A stretch of 64,000 nucleotides of DNA, from the NCBI GenBank assembly GCA_046349395.1, contig JAXMCK010000003.1, positions 124,001 through 188,000 on the forward strand. The letters are read 5' to 3'. Positions 8,802 through 16,473 of this stretch are shown here, in pieces (the stretch's first letter is position 1; every line of letters starts with the position of its first letter). The notes beneath the pieces were generated by a model. That model did not search any database, was not told where the DNA came from, and worked only from the letters and a program-made list of their open reading frames with translations. This stretch comes from JAXMCK01 sp046349395 (GTDB lineage Bacteria > Pseudomonadota > Alphaproteobacteria > Geminicoccales > Geminicoccaceae). Both the position numbers and the translations under genes were made by a program.

Positions 8802-9635
8802 TCAGACCGAAACTGACAGGCCCAGCAGGTCCCGGGCTTCGCCCACCGTCGCCGGACGACGGCCGTATTCGTCGCAGAGGTCGACCACGCGCTGGACGAG
8901 CGCTGCGTTGGACGGGGCGAGCGTGTTCCGGTCCAGCCGCACATTGTCCTCGAGCCCGGTGCGGCAGTGCCCGCCCAGCTCCAGCGACCAGCGGTTCAGC
9001 GTGATCTGGTCCCGGCCGATCCCGGCCCCCGTCCAGGTCGCATCCGGAGCGAGGCGGCGCAGGGTAGCGACGTAGAACTCGAACGCCGGCCGATCCACCG
9101 GCATGGCATTCTTCACGCCCATGACGAACTGCACGTGCAGCGGACCCCTGATCAAGCCGGCGCCGGACATCTCGACCGCCTTGAACAGCATCGAGAGGTC
9201 GAACACCTCGATCTCCGGCTTCACGTCGTGGGTCACCATCTCCGCCGCCAGCCAATCGACCAGCTCCGGCGGGTTCTCGTAGACGCGTGTCGGGAAGTTG
9301 CAGGAGCCCGTCGTCAAGGACGCCATGTCGGGCTTCAGGTGGAGCATGCCGCCGCGCTCACGCCCGGCACCCGAGCGCCCGCCAGTCGACACCTGCAGGA
9401 TCATGCCGGGGCAATGCCGGCGCAGCCCGTCCAGCAGCCGGGCGAACCGCGCCGGATCGGAGGTCGGCGTGCCGTCGTCGTTGCGCACGTGCAGGTGCGC
9501 CAGCGTCGCCCCGGCCTCGAACGCTGCCTGCGTCGACTCCACCTGCTCGGCCACCGCGATGGGTACCGCAGGATTGTCCTCCTTGCGCGGCAGCGAGCCC
9601 GTGATCGCGACGGTGATGATGCAGGGTGCCGGCAT
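8802..9635 (-). CDS. beta-keto acid cleavage enzyme (BKACE/DUF849 family)
   Basis: Zinc-dependent TIM-barrel enzyme of the BKACE family (3-keto-5-aminohexanoate cleavage enzyme and relatives). The family condenses a beta-keto acid with acetyl-CoA to give acetoacetate and a new acyl-CoA. It is 277 aa, close to the usual 270-310. The HLHVRNDDG segment at about residue 47 contains the His-x-His zinc ligands, and VSTGG and the later AGIGRDQ are family motifs. Start ATG 9635 (MPAPCIITVAITG) is the normal N-terminus; the frame is open to 9992 without family similarity. Convergent with the narR-like gene, with only 9 bp between the stops. The true keto-acid substrate cannot be read from the sequence. 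Confidence 0.88.
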   Translation of the reverse strand: MPAPCIITVAITGSLPRKEDNPAVPIAVAEQVESTQAAFEAGATLAHLHVRNDDGTPTSDPARFARLLDGLRRHCPGMILQVSTGGRSGAGRERGGMLHLKPDMASLTTGSCNFPTRVYENPPELVDWLAAEMVTHDVKPEIEVFDLSMLFKAVEMSGAGLIRGPLHVQFVMGVKNAMPVDRPAFEFYVATLRRLAPDATWTGAGIGRDQITLNRWSLELGGHCRTGLEDNVRLDRNTLAPSNAALVQRVVDLCDEYGRRPATVGEARDLLGLSVSV

Positions 9636-9783
9636 GAGCTGCCCGTGCGGTCGTTTTTTCCGCCCCTGCCGTACGGTCCCGCCATCGCCCCGCGCAACCG
9701 AATCCGCGCAGCGGCCGGCGGGAACGGGGGCTGCCGGGCCCGGTTGGCTCCGGGTCCACAGCCATTCCCCCCGGAGACGCCTC

Positions 9784-10788
9784 GTGAGCAACGACGACAA
9801 CGCTCCCCTCTCCCGCCGCGCCGTCGTCGGTGCCGCGGGCCTGGGCCTCGCCGCCGCGACCGCCGGTCCGGCCCTGGCCGACGCCCCCCAGTCCGGTGCC
9901 ACCGCGGCACCGCTGACCGACCCGACGACCAAGTACCCGAAGCCGCCCTTCGAGCGGCAGTCGCAGCCCTGGCCCGGCCTCGCGCGCGACATGCAGCCGC
10001 CGCCCGACCACGGCGAGGAGAGCTATCGCGGCTCCGGCCGGCTCGCCGGCCGCAAGGCGCTGATCACCGGCGGCGATTCCGGCATGGGGCGCGCCGCCGC
10101 CATCGCCTTCGCCCGCGAGGGGGCCGATGTCGTCATCAACCATCTGCCGGCCGAGCAGCCCGACGCCGACGACGTCATCGCGCTGGTCGAGCAGGCGGGC
10201 CGCAAGGGTGTGTCGATCCCGGGCGACCTGAAGGACGAGGCCTTCTGCCGCGAGCTGGTCGAGCGCACCGTCGCCGAGCTGGGCGGACTCGACATCCTGG
10301 TCAGCAATGCCGCGCGCCAGCAGACCCGCGCCTCGATCCTCGACGTCTCGTCAGAGGATTTCGACGCGACGATGAAGACGAACGTCTACGCTCCGTTCTG
10401 GCTGATCAAGGCGGCGCTGCCGCACCTGCCGCCAGGGGCCGCCATCATCGGCACCACCTCGGAGCAGGCGACCGATCCCTCGGCCGAGCTCTACGACTAC
10501 GCCCAGACGAAGGCGGCCACGACGGGCTATGTCCGCTCGCTGGCCAAGCAGCTGGCACCCAAGGGCATCCGCGTGAACGGCGTGGCGCCGGGCCCGATCT
10601 GGACCCCGCTGCAGGTGTCGGGTGGCGCTACCCAGGAGAAGCTGCAGCAGTTCGGCGGCACCACGCCGATGCAGCGACCCGGCCAGCCGGCCGAGCTGGC
10701 CTCGATCTACGTCCAGCTCGCAGCGGCCGACGCCAGCTACGCCACGGGCCAAGTCTACGGTGCCATGGGCGGCGGCGGGCAGCCCTGA
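9784..10788 (+). CDS. SDR-family oxidoreductase with Tat signal (YghA-like)
   Basis: Short-chain dehydrogenase/reductase, 334 aa. The N-terminus SRRAVVGAAGLGLAAATAG, followed by ALADA, is a twin-arginine export signal with a cleavage site. A Pro-rich linker of about 60 residues precedes the Rossmann core, which has TGGDSGMG (nucleotide binding), NNA-type SNAARQQ, and the catalytic Ser and Tyr-x-x-x-Lys (YAQTK). The long N-terminal extension and DSGMG motif resemble the E. coli YghA/YdaD group of NAD(P)-dependent oxidoreductases. GTG 9784 is used as start because GGAGA lies 7 nt upstream and it places the RR motif near residue 11. Export of a cofactor-loaded enzyme is consistent with Tat. Substrate unknown. 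Confidence 0.85.
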   Translation: MSNDDNAPLSRRAVVGAAGLGLAAATAGPALADAPQSGATAAPLTDPTTKYPKPPFERQSQPWPGLARDMQPPPDHGEESYRGSGRLAGRKALITGGDSGMGRAAAIAFAREGADVVINHLPAEQPDADDVIALVEQAGRKGVSIPGDLKDEAFCRELVERTVAELGGLDILVSNAARQQTRASILDVSSEDFDATMKTNVYAPFWLIKAALPHLPPGAAIIGTTSEQATDPSAELYDYAQTKAATTGYVRSLAKQLAPKGIRVNGVAPGPIWTPLQVSGGATQEKLQQFGGTTPMQRPGQPAELASIYVQLAAADASYATGQVYGAMGGGGQP

Positions 10789-10796
10789 CGCAATCT

Positions 10797-10830
10797 CCGG
10801 CCGGCTGCCGTTCAGGACGGCGCCGGCCGG
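10797..10830. terminator. strong hairpin between convergent genes
   Basis: An inverted repeat with arms of about 14 bp (CCGGCCGGCTGCCGT pairing with ACGGCGCCGGCCGG, one bulged T) sits between the SDR stop (10788) and the end of the minus-strand Cys-rich gene (10837). No clear T-run follows on either strand, so it may be a bidirectional transcript end or an mRNA-stabilising structure rather than a classical terminator. Confidence 0.55.
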
Positions 10831-10836
10831 CGTTCC

Positions 10837-11169
10837 TCAGGCCGCCATCTGCCGGCAGGTCTCGGCACAGTGGCGACAGGCGGCGACGCAGTCGTCCATC
10901 TCGCCGATCTGCTCGCAGTTCTTTGCACACTCCTCGCAGATCTCCGCGCAGACCGCGCAGGTGCGTTTGTGGAACTCGGTGCCGAGCTCCATGAAGTAGG
11001 CGCTGGTCCGGCAGATCTCCGCACAGGCCAGCATCAGGCGCATGTGGCGCGGCTCCACATGTTGTCCGCCGACGTCGAGGCAGTGCTGGGACGCGATGGT
11101 GACACAGACGCGGTGGCAGTCCAGGCAGGCGTCCACGGAGCGACGCATCTCCTGATCCATGTGATGCAT
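10837..11169 (-). CDS. Cys-rich four-helix-bundle copper-storage-like protein (DUF326/Csp)
   Basis: Small cytosolic protein (110 aa) with 15 Cys arranged as CxxxC and CxxC along predicted helices, for example ACLDCHRVC, LACAEIC, CAVCAEICEEC and CVAACRHCAETC. This is the pattern of the DUF326/Csp family, whose four-helix bundles are filled with Cys that bind many Cu(I) ions. No signal peptide is visible, matching the cytosolic Csp3 type rather than Csp1. Start ATG 11169 is preferred because GGAGAG lies 6 nt upstream; an in-frame ATG at 11181 has no ribosome site. It probably stores or buffers copper. No copper regulator or exporter is adjacent in the window. Confidence 0.85.
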   Translation of the reverse strand: MHHMDQEMRRSVDACLDCHRVCVTIASQHCLDVGGQHVEPRHMRLMLACAEICRTSAYFMELGTEFHKRTCAVCAEICEECAKNCEQIGEMDDCVAACRHCAETCRQMAA

Positions 11170-11260
11170 GGTGCTCTCCATTGTGGGGGTGAGCCCACAA
11201 CGGCGCCTTTTGCGGTGTTGTTCCCGGTTGGTGGTCCGATCTGAACGCCGGGAGCCGTTA

Positions 11261-11671
11261 TCAGCCTTTGATCAGGAACGCCTCGTCGACGGGTATCTGC
11301 ATGCCGGTCACCAGCGCGTTGGTCTGGCTGGCCATGCCGATGATGGCGTTGAGATGCATGTGCTGGGCGTCGGTCATCCCCTTCGCCTTGGCCGAAGCCG
11401 TGTGCGAGTGGATGCAGTAGGTGCAGCCGTTGGCGACCGAGACGGCGATGTAGATCATCTCCCGGGTGAGCGGGTCGATCGGCCCGTCGGCGGCCATGAC
11501 GGTCTTCAGACCGTTCCAGATCCGCTCCAGTGTCGGCGGGTCGTTGGCCAGTCCGCGCCAGAAATTGTTGATGAAGTCGGTCTTGCGGACCGCCCTGATG
11601 TCGGCGAACACGGCCTTCACGGTCGGATGCTCGTCAGCTTCGGCGTCCGTCCACAGGTGCACCGTCGTCAT
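11261..11671 (-). CDS. AhpD-like / carboxymuconolactone decarboxylase family protein
   Basis: Protein of 136 aa in the AhpD-like (CMD) superfamily of all-helical proteins. The family motif is REMIYIAVSVANGCTYCIHSHT: a Glu followed by the redox-active CxxC and a nearby His, as in AhpD disulfide reductases. It could act in peroxide or thiol redox chemistry; the precise role is not set by the sequence. It begins 42 bp after the ABC ATPase gene on the same strand and may be the last gene of the sugar-transport operon. Confidence 0.8.
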   Translation of the reverse strand: MTTVHLWTDAEADEHPTVKAVFADIRAVRKTDFINNFWRGLANDPPTLERIWNGLKTVMAADGPIDPLTREMIYIAVSVANGCTYCIHSHTASAKAKGMTDAQHMHLNAIIGMASQTNALVTGMQIPVDEAFLIKG

Positions 11672-11713
11672 CTGTCCGCTCCCTGTTCTTCGTTCATTGT
11701 TCCGCTGCGGCAG

Positions 11714-13201
11714 TCAGTGCACCGCCGCGTACATGATCTGGTCTTCCGTGGTGTCGAGCGGCGAGATCTCTTCCACCGCCCGGCCCTGCCGGTAGACGAT
11801 GATGCGGTCCGACAGGCTCATGATCTCCGGCAGGTAGGAGGAGATCACGACCACCGCGAGGCCGTCGTCGGCCAGCTTGTCGATCAGCGCATGGATGTCG
11901 GCGATCGCATTGACGTCCACGCCGCGGGTCGGCTCGTCGAAGATGACGAGACGGGGCTTCTGGATCAGGCCCTTGCCGATGACGACCTTCTGCTGGTTGC
12001 CGCCGGAAAGTTCGACGACTTCCGCGTCACGGCTGAGCGTCTTGATCGCCAGCGTGCCGCGCCACGACTCGGCGAGGTTCGCCATCTCGCTGCGGCTGAC
12101 GACGACGGACCGCTCGAGACCGGCGGCGAGCACCCCGGCATAGAGGTTCTCGGCCGTCGTCATGGTCTCGAAGAAGCCCTCCAGCTTACGGTCCTCGGTG
12201 ACGTAGACAATGCCCTGCTTCACGGCTGGGCGCGGGGTCGCGAAGCGAACGGTGCGGCCGTAGAACTCGATCTCGCCGCCACGCAGGAAGTCGCGCTTGT
12301 AGACGCCGGCGACGATCTTGGCGGTCTCGGTCCGGCCGGAGCCGATCAGCCCGAAGATGCCGGTGATCTGGCCGTCGAAGATCGAGAAGGAGGTGTTGCG
12401 GACGGCTGCACCCATCGACACGTCCTGGACCGAAAGGGCCTTGGCCCCGGGGAGTCGGACGGCGGTGCGTGCCGGACCGCCCTCGATCATCGTCCGCCCG
12501 ACCATGGCCCGGACGATTCTGGCACGGTCGAAGGTAGCCGTCGCGTCGGTCACGATTTTCTTCGCATCGCGCATGACCGTGATGCGGTCGGAGATCAGCA
12601 GTGCTTCCTCCAGCGCGTGGCTGATGAAGACGATGGCGACGCCGCGCTGCTTCAGGCGGCGCAACAGGGCGAAGAAGTGCCGCTTCTCCTCCGGGGTCAG
12701 GGCAGCCGTCGGCTCGTCGAAAATGATGATCCGTGCCTGCAGCCGGACGGCGCGCGCGATCTCAACCATCTGCCGCCTGGCGGCACCCAACGTCGAGACC
12801 AGTGCGGTGGGGTCGACGGTGAAGTTCAGCGATTGGAGGAACTGCTGGGCGGCGATGGTGACGCCGCGCAGGCGGTTGAAGAGCTTCTCGTCGCCCAGAT
12901 AGAGGTTCTGGGCGACCGTCATCGACGGGACGAGGCTCGTCTCCTGGAAGACCATGGCGATGCCGCGGCGGAGAGCTTCCGCCGGGCCGGCGAAGGCGAC
13001 GGGCTCCGCGTCGAGGAGCATCGTGCCGGACGTGGGTTCGACGACGCCGGCCATCATCTTCGTCAGCGTCGACTTGCCGGCGCCGTTCTCGCCGAGCACG
13101 GCGTGGATCTCGCCGGCCTCCAGGTCGAAGTCGACCTCCTCGACGGCGGGATTGCCGTGGTACGACTTGGAGATCCCGCGCATCTCGAAGAGCGGGCTCA
13201 T
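11714..13201 (-). CDS. sugar ABC transporter ATP-binding protein (RbsA/MglA-like, two ABC domains)
   Basis: ATPase of a CUT2-type (ribose/galactose-like) sugar importer, 495 aa, with two fused ABC domains. The first has Walker A GENGAGKST, a C-loop-like LGAARRQMVEIARA and Walker B IIIFDEPTAAL. The second has the degenerate Walker A GLIGSGRTE normal for these proteins, signature LSGGNQQK and Walker B LVIFDEPTRGVDV. Start ATG 13201 (MSPLFEMRGISKSY) overlaps the stop of the upstream propeller gene by 4 nt (ATGA), so the two are translationally coupled. It powers the two permeases and the binding protein encoded just upstream. The sugar or lactone carried is unknown. Confidence 0.93.
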   Translation of the reverse strand: MSPLFEMRGISKSYHGNPAVEEVDFDLEAGEIHAVLGENGAGKSTLTKMMAGVVEPTSGTMLLDAEPVAFAGPAEALRRGIAMVFQETSLVPSMTVAQNLYLGDEKLFNRLRGVTIAAQQFLQSLNFTVDPTALVSTLGAARRQMVEIARAVRLQARIIIFDEPTAALTPEEKRHFFALLRRLKQRGVAIVFISHALEEALLISDRITVMRDAKKIVTDATATFDRARIVRAMVGRTMIEGGPARTAVRLPGAKALSVQDVSMGAAVRNTSFSIFDGQITGIFGLIGSGRTETAKIVAGVYKRDFLRGGEIEFYGRTVRFATPRPAVKQGIVYVTEDRKLEGFFETMTTAENLYAGVLAAGLERSVVVSRSEMANLAESWRGTLAIKTLSRDAEVVELSGGNQQKVVIGKGLIQKPRLVIFDEPTRGVDVNAIADIHALIDKLADDGLAVVVISSYLPEIMSLSDRIIVYRQGRAVEEISPLDTTEDQIMYAAVH

Positions 13202-14259
13202 GGCGTCGGCAGTTCCAGCACGACACCGGCACCTTTGCTGGTGGCGAGTACGCGGTCCCACAGGGGCAGGACCGAGGTGATGCCGTGGCGGCTGCCATCG
13301 GCGCGGCTGTGGAAGCTGGCGACGGGGCGAAGGTCCGCATCGAGCCGGGCGAGCAGGCCGTAGGAGCGGCTCGGCGACCACGCCTTGTGCACGCCCATCG
13401 TGCGCACGCCGCCGCATTGGAGCGGCTGCAGGAAGCTGTGCGTGCCGCCGAGCGAGGGGGCGATCCAGTGCTCGCGCTCGACCTCGCGGACCATGTCGCG
13501 GCGGTAGGCGTCCTCGCGCAGCACGAACTCCACGAGGCGGTTGCGGGGCGCGAAGAGGGCGAGCCAGATGCTGCCGTCGGGTCCTGCGGCCATGCGGGAG
13601 GGGTAGCCGGGCAGGCTAGCGAGCGCGGTCCTAGCGGAGGCTGCGCCGCCGGCTGGGATCGTGATCAGGCGGTGCTTCCAGGCCTCCGCGACGATGCAGG
13701 AGCCATCGGGCCGGGGCAGCACGCCGAAGGGGTAAGCGAGGTCGCGGGCCAGGCACACGGCACTCTTCGAGGCGAGGTCGTAGCGCCAGACCGAGCCGCT
13801 GGCGTCCTTCTCCATCAGGCTCCGGGCCCAGTCGCCGGGACGATGCCCTGCCGAGCCGTGCGCGACGAGGAGCGTCCCCGGCGCTTCGACCGCCATCGCG
13901 ACGGGACAGCTTGCGTCGGCGTTGGACAGGTCGAGGCCGTCGTAGGTGCCGCCGCGGACGAGGATGCAGCCGTCGTCGAGGCCAATGGCGAGGCCGCCGT
14001 CCGGCAGTGCCGCGAGGCTGCTGACCGGACGCTCGAACGAGAACAGAGGACGGGGACCGGCGGCAGCTAGCTCGACCACCGCTCCGAGGCTGGAGCAGAG
14101 CACCCGTCCCGCACTCTCGACGAGATTGTCGGCCTGCGCGCAGGCCGCGAGGGCTGGTGCCTCGTCGAGCGACGTGTCGGGCTTCCAGACCCCGTCCAGC
14201 GGCGGCACGGAGATGGCCTTGCCGCGGAACAGGTCGGCGACCCGGTCGAAGACGCTCAT
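13198..14259 (-). CDS. SMP-30/strictosidine-synthase-like beta-propeller protein
   Basis: Protein of 353 aa with repeated beta-propeller blades (GSVWRYDL, YPFGVLPRPDGSCIVAEAWKH, LPGYPSRMAAGPDGSIWLAL). These resemble strictosidine-synthase-like/SMP-30 gluconolactonases, calcium-dependent enzymes that often hydrolyse sugar lactones. There is no signal peptide (MSVFDRVADLFRG), so it should be cytoplasmic. It is a diverged paralogue of the propeller domain in the next gene upstream: the GYP..DG..W block is shared in both. It overlaps both neighbours by 4 nt, so it belongs to the transporter operon and probably acts on the imported substrate. Lactonase activity is inferred from the family only. 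Confidence 0.8.
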   Translation of the reverse strand: MSVFDRVADLFRGKAISVPPLDGVWKPDTSLDEAPALAACAQADNLVESAGRVLCSSLGAVVELAAAGPRPLFSFERPVSSLAALPDGGLAIGLDDGCILVRGGTYDGLDLSNADASCPVAMAVEAPGTLLVAHGSAGHRPGDWARSLMEKDASGSVWRYDLASKSAVCLARDLAYPFGVLPRPDGSCIVAEAWKHRLITIPAGGAASARTALASLPGYPSRMAAGPDGSIWLALFAPRNRLVEFVLREDAYRRDMVREVEREHWIAPSLGGTHSFLQPLQCGGVRTMGVHKAWSPSRSYGLLARLDADLRPVASFHSRADGSRHGITSVLPLWDRVLATSKGAGVVLELPTP

Positions 14260-16379
14260 GCGCCGGCACCCCAATAGGACGACCAGCCGGTCCAGGTCGG
14301 GTCCGCACCCGGCAGGCGGAGGCGGCCGATCCGGTTGTTCAGGATGCCGCCGATGTAGAGGTAGCCCTTGTGCTCGCGCATGGAGGTGACCATCGGGTGG
14401 CTGCGGCCCGAGAGATCGCCAAGCGTCTCGACGATCTGCCCCGCCTCGTCGAACTTCACGACGCCGCCTGTATTGATGTTCGGGAACAGCCACTCGTCCT
14501 GCGGCAGGCGGCGCGTCATCCGCTTGCGCATGCCGGGATTGCGCAGCGCCAGATCGAAGCTCGGCGTGCGCATGCCGAGCCAGGCCATCCAGTAGGTCCC
14601 GTCAGAGGCGCGGTTGATGTTGTCGGGATAGCCCGGCATGTCGCGGATCAGGCATTCGAGCGTGCCGCGCTTCGGCCCGTCGAGCCAATAGCGGTGGATG
14701 CGGCAGGCCCATGATTCCGCGATCAGGATCGAGCGGGCGTCGTGGGCGAGGCAGACGCCGTTGGCGTAGCGCAGCCCGCGCAGAACCGTGCGGGTGCTGC
14801 CGTCCCTCGGGTCGTAGACCAAGAGGCGCCCGGTCGGCCGGCTCTCGATCGAGTCGAGCGCCCAGTCGTGGGCGTCGTAGCGGGTCGTGCTGTCGGTGAA
14901 CCAGATTCGCCCGTCCGGGCCGATGTCGCAGTCGTTCGGATCGCGCAGGCGGGCGTCGTCGACAATCGAGAAGAGCGAGCGGCCGGTTTCCGTCGAAAGT
15001 CGCGTGACCGTGCCGTCAGGGGCGATCGAGTAGAGGCCCATCGCACCGACGCAGGTCTTGATCGACCCGTCACGGTCGATGGCGAGGCCCAGCGGAAAGC
15101 CGCCGATATGGGCGAACACTTCCGAGCGACGGTAGTCGGGGGCGAACCAGCGGACGATCTCGCCGTGGCGGGTGCCGGCGTAGAGATGGTCGTTGCGGTC
15201 CAGGACCACGTCCTCGGGTCCCTCAACTTCGCCCAGAGCGATCGGCTCGGCGGCGGCGAGGCGGTCGTTCAGGGCGTAGGGCGAGTTCGAACCCGGCACG
15301 GCCGAGTGCGTGGCGCCCATCCGGTGATGGATGGGTGCTACATAGACCTCGGCCAGGACCTTGTGCCGGTTCTTGAGCCAGCGGACGTCGAACAGGACGG
15401 CCAGACCCAGCATCAGGCCCAGCACCATCTGGTTGGTCCCGGTGCCGAAGCCCAGGCGGATGAGGCCGTTCGTCATGATCAGCACGGCGACGGCGCCCAT
15501 CAGGCCCTTGCCGATCGAGCCCCGGCCGCCGCCGAGGCTGTTGCCGCCGACGACGGCCGCTGTCAGGGCCATCAGCTCCAGGCCGACCCCGGTGCCTGGA
15601 CCGGCACCTCCGAGACGGGCGGCGAACAGGAAGCCTGCGACACCGCAGGCAAGACCCGAGACGACGTAGGTCAGGAAGACCGTGCGGCGGACGTCGATGC
15701 CGATATTGTAGGCCGAGCGCCTGGACCCGCCGACCGCCGAGACGTGCCAGCCAAAGCGCGAGCGGGTGACGACGACGTGGGCGAGAACGGCGAGAAGTGC
15801 TGCGACGACGGCACTGACGGGCAGACCGGCGAGGCTGCCGCTGCCGATCCAGTCGAAGCTGTCGTTCTCGACCATCGACATCTGCATCGCCTTGCCGAAG
15901 CGGATGATCAGGATGTCGAACAGCGAGCGGCCGATGATCAGCGTGACGAGTGTCGTCAGAAACGCCCGCAGGCGCAGATAGCCGACGAGATAGCCGTTCA
16001 CGGCACCGAACACGGCACCGGTCGCGAGGGCCGCCAGCAGTGCGAGAAACGTGCCGGCCCCGGCGATGTAGGCGGTGCCGACGGCAGCGAAGACCGAGAG
16101 AGCGAAGCTGGAGCCCACGGAGAGGTCGATGCCGCCGCCGATCATGACGACGGTGAGCCCGACCACGACGATCAGGAACTCGCCGAGCTGGCGGGTCGTA
16201 TCCAGCAGGCTCGCCGGTGTGAAGAAGCCCGTGATCTGCGAGCCGAAGATGCCGACGATCAGGGCCAGAAAGAGGAACGGGACGAGATTGTCGGCCCAGG
16301 GCTTCGTCAGCAGCTCGCCGATGACGTGGTCGGGGACCCAGTTGTAGCGGGCGCGGGCCAGCGACTCGCGAAAGCTCAT
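14256..16379 (-). CDS. ABC sugar permease fused to a C-terminal SMP-30-like propeller
   Basis: A 707-aa fusion. Residues about 1-345 are an RbsC-type ABC permease with eight to ten membrane segments, the GGGIDLSVGS motif and the EAA-like region ending GGNSLGGGRGSIGK. Residues about 375-707 are a soluble beta-propeller (EGPEDVVLDRNDHLYAG, LRDPNDCDIGPDGRIWFTDS, RYANGVCLAHD, MPGYPDNINRASDGTYWMAW) of the strictosidine synthase/SMP-30 type. The reading frame is unbroken across the junction, so this is a true fusion and not two genes. RbsC-type permeases end in the cytoplasm, which would hang the propeller at the inner mouth of the transporter. ATG 16379 is used; an in-frame TTG at 16385 is an alternative. 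Overlaps the next gene by 4 nt. Confidence 0.88.
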   Translation of the reverse strand: MSFRESLARARYNWVPDHVIGELLTKPWADNLVPFLFLALIVGIFGSQITGFFTPASLLDTTRQLGEFLIVVVGLTVVMIGGGIDLSVGSSFALSVFAAVGTAYIAGAGTFLALLAALATGAVFGAVNGYLVGYLRLRAFLTTLVTLIIGRSLFDILIIRFGKAMQMSMVENDSFDWIGSGSLAGLPVSAVVAALLAVLAHVVVTRSRFGWHVSAVGGSRRSAYNIGIDVRRTVFLTYVVSGLACGVAGFLFAARLGGAGPGTGVGLELMALTAAVVGGNSLGGGRGSIGKGLMGAVAVLIMTNGLIRLGFGTGTNQMVLGLMLGLAVLFDVRWLKNRHKVLAEVYVAPIHHRMGATHSAVPGSNSPYALNDRLAAAEPIALGEVEGPEDVVLDRNDHLYAGTRHGEIVRWFAPDYRRSEVFAHIGGFPLGLAIDRDGSIKTCVGAMGLYSIAPDGTVTRLSTETGRSLFSIVDDARLRDPNDCDIGPDGRIWFTDSTTRYDAHDWALDSIESRPTGRLLVYDPRDGSTRTVLRGLRYANGVCLAHDARSILIAESWACRIHRYWLDGPKRGTLECLIRDMPGYPDNINRASDGTYWMAWLGMRTPSFDLALRNPGMRKRMTRRLPQDEWLFPNINTGGVVKFDEAGQIVETLGDLSGRSHPMVTSMREHKGYLYIGGILNNRIGRLRLPGADPTWTGWSSYWGAGA

Positions 16380-16473
16380 CGGCAAGACGCGTAGATCCCT
16401 GAAGCGGGGCGGCGGGGGCCGATCAGTCCGACGATCGGCCCCACGTCAAGCATGGGGCGCCGGCCGGAACCGC

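Noticed and set aside
15280..15300. GAGTTCGAACCCGGC, resembling a tRNA T-loop
   Set aside because: It lies inside the coding sequence of the permease-propeller fusion (linker VPGSNSPY) and has no cloverleaf or acceptor stem around it.
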